A stretch of DNA of 64,000 nucleotides, taken from positions 620,001 to 684,000 of the forward strand of contig NZ_JANLCJ010000002.1 of assembly GCF_024979295.1 (NCBI RefSeq). The letters run 5' to 3'. A model generated the notes under the pieces. The model did no database searches. It was not told where the DNA came from and saw nothing but the letters and a program-made list of their open reading frames with translations. Every line of letters begins with the position of its first letter. Within the stretch, counting starts at the first letter, position 1. Below, piece by piece: positions 63,273 through 64,000 of the stretch. The DNA is from Herbiconiux daphne. GTDB lineage: Bacteria > Actinomycetota > Actinomycetes > Actinomycetales > Microbacteriaceae. Position numbers and translations under genes: made by a program.

Positions 63273-63611
63273 ATGGAGTTCACGACCGAGCCCGTCGGCG
63301 ACGACACCGTGATCGTGCGGGGTGATGGCCGGCTGAACATGGTGTCGGGCCCGGTGCTGCGCGAGACGGTCACGAAGTGCATCGCCACCGGCCGGCCGCG
63401 GGTGGTGGTCGACATGAGCCGCATCCAGTTCATGGACTCGTCAGGGCTCGGCGCGCTGATCAGCTGCCTGAAGTCGGCCCGCGAGGCGTCGGGCGAGCTG
63501 CGCATCGTCGCTCCGTCGAGCCAGGTGAGCATGGTGCTGAAGCTGTCGAAGGTCGACTCGATCCTCGCGCCCTACGACACGGTCGAGGCGGCATCCGGAG
63601 CCGAGCAGTGA
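63273..63611 (+). CDS. STAS domain anti-sigma factor antagonist (SpoIIAA/RsbV type)
   Basis: A protein of 112 residues. VVVDMSRIQFMDSSGLGALI carries the phosphorylatable Ser in DSSG, the hallmark of anti-anti-sigma factors. Unphosphorylated, it sequesters the partner kinase. Its stop overlaps the start of the kinase gene (GTGA), a classic partner-switch pair. Confidence 0.93.
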   Translation: MEFTTEPVGDDTVIVRGDGRLNMVSGPVLRETVTKCIATGRPRVVVDMSRIQFMDSSGLGALISCLKSAREASGELRIVAPSSQVSMVLKLSKVDSILAPYDTVEAASGAEQ

Positions 63612-64000
63612 CCGAGGAGCGCAAGAGCCTGGTCTTCAGTTCACCGCCCGACGACGTCGACGCGGTGCACGAATTCCTCGAGACCGTGTGGGCGCAGAAC
63701 CCCGGGGTGAGCGAGTTCGAGCGCATGGCGTTCGAGACGGCGTTGATCGAGTTGGCGTCGAACGTGATCCAGCACGCGGCCGGGGTCACCGGCGTGACCT
63801 GCGTGCTCTCGGTGACCGCCGATGAGAACGGTCTGGCCGCCACCCTGGCCGACACGGCAGACGAGGGCGGCATCGTGCTGCTCGACCGCGAGATGCCCGA
63901 CGAGCTCTCGGAATCGGGGCGGGGCATCGCGCTGATTCAGGCACTGGTCGACGAGCTCAACTACGAGCGGGTCGACGAGCGCAACGTGTGGACGATCACG
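63608..64000 (+). CDS. RsbW-like anti-sigma kinase (3' partial)
   Basis: It starts at GTG 63608 and is open to the window end (131 codons visible). The GHKL/HATPase_c motifs are present: N-box ALIELASNVIQHA, G1 LADTADEGG and G2 LSESGRGIALIQAL. It would bind or inhibit a sigma factor, or act as a serine kinase of the STAS protein. The C-terminus lies outside the window. Confidence 0.9.
   Translation, partial: MTEERKSLVFSSPPDDVDAVHEFLETVWAQNPGVSEFERMAFETALIELASNVIQHAAGVTGVTCVLSVTADENGLAATLADTADEGGIVLLDREMPDELSESGRGIALIQALVDELNYERVDERNVWTIT

Overview
The window comes from a high-GC actinobacterium, most likely of the Microbacteriaceae. The coding style is strongly GC-rich, there are two DUF222/13E12-type HNH genes, a Clp ATPase under an HspR-type (HAIR) operator, many GTGA/ATGA gene overlaps, and apparently leaderless promoters. 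No 16S rRNA or other species marker is present, so the genus is inference.

Bases 1 to about 26.5 kb are a defence island. It opens with the 3' part of a helicase-nuclease (DUF4011-helicase-Vsr type). Next come a NACHT/STAND-like ATPase with N-terminal membrane segments (4.7-8.3 kb) and a translationally coupled pair of P-loop ATPases of no recognised system (8.9-12.4 kb). A compact block follows at 12.6-23.3 kb: vsr, a DUF6339-like gene, an unknown gene, a MutL/MORC-like GHKL ATPase, a PD-(D/E)XK protein and a Z1 helicase-like ATPase. All six are on the minus strand. The block is completed by a divergent C5 cytosine methyltransferase and a convergent AIPR protein, so it combines the 'MZA' gene set (MutL, Z1, DUF, AIPR) with a dcm/vsr modification-repair pair. 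A LexA-box-like palindrome lies between the Z1 gene and the methyltransferase. A decayed NUDIX gene, a divergent pair of small RHH-like genes, a GIY-YIG/DUF2075 helicase and a MazG-like pyrophosphatase end the island. Bases 4.3-24.4 kb look visibly less GC-rich than the flanks, which suggests transfer.

Bases 26.5-29.2 kb are a transition zone: a PASTA/Ltp-repeat membrane protein, a truncated near-identical copy of the mazG 5' end, a small membrane protein whose reading frame runs into that copy, and remnants of globin, M20 peptidase and SDR genes. Bases 29.2-33.4 kb hold a MarR/hydrolase pair and an ECF sigma factor with a membrane-anchored beta-propeller partner. Bases 33.4-36.5 kb contain small phage- or plasmid-like genes and fragments, including an HNH endonuclease.

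From 36.5 kb onward the window is ordinary chromosomal content. It includes a truncated haemoglobin, the folate-independent methionine synthase pair mesX-mesD with a small coupled upstream ORF, several regulator/enzyme divergent pairs with visible operators (MerR, two TetR, PadR, ArsR), a ClpC-type ATPase, an MFS exporter, tRNA-Cys(GCA), a CDP-alcohol phosphatidyltransferase, and a STAS/anti-sigma kinase pair that runs off the right edge.
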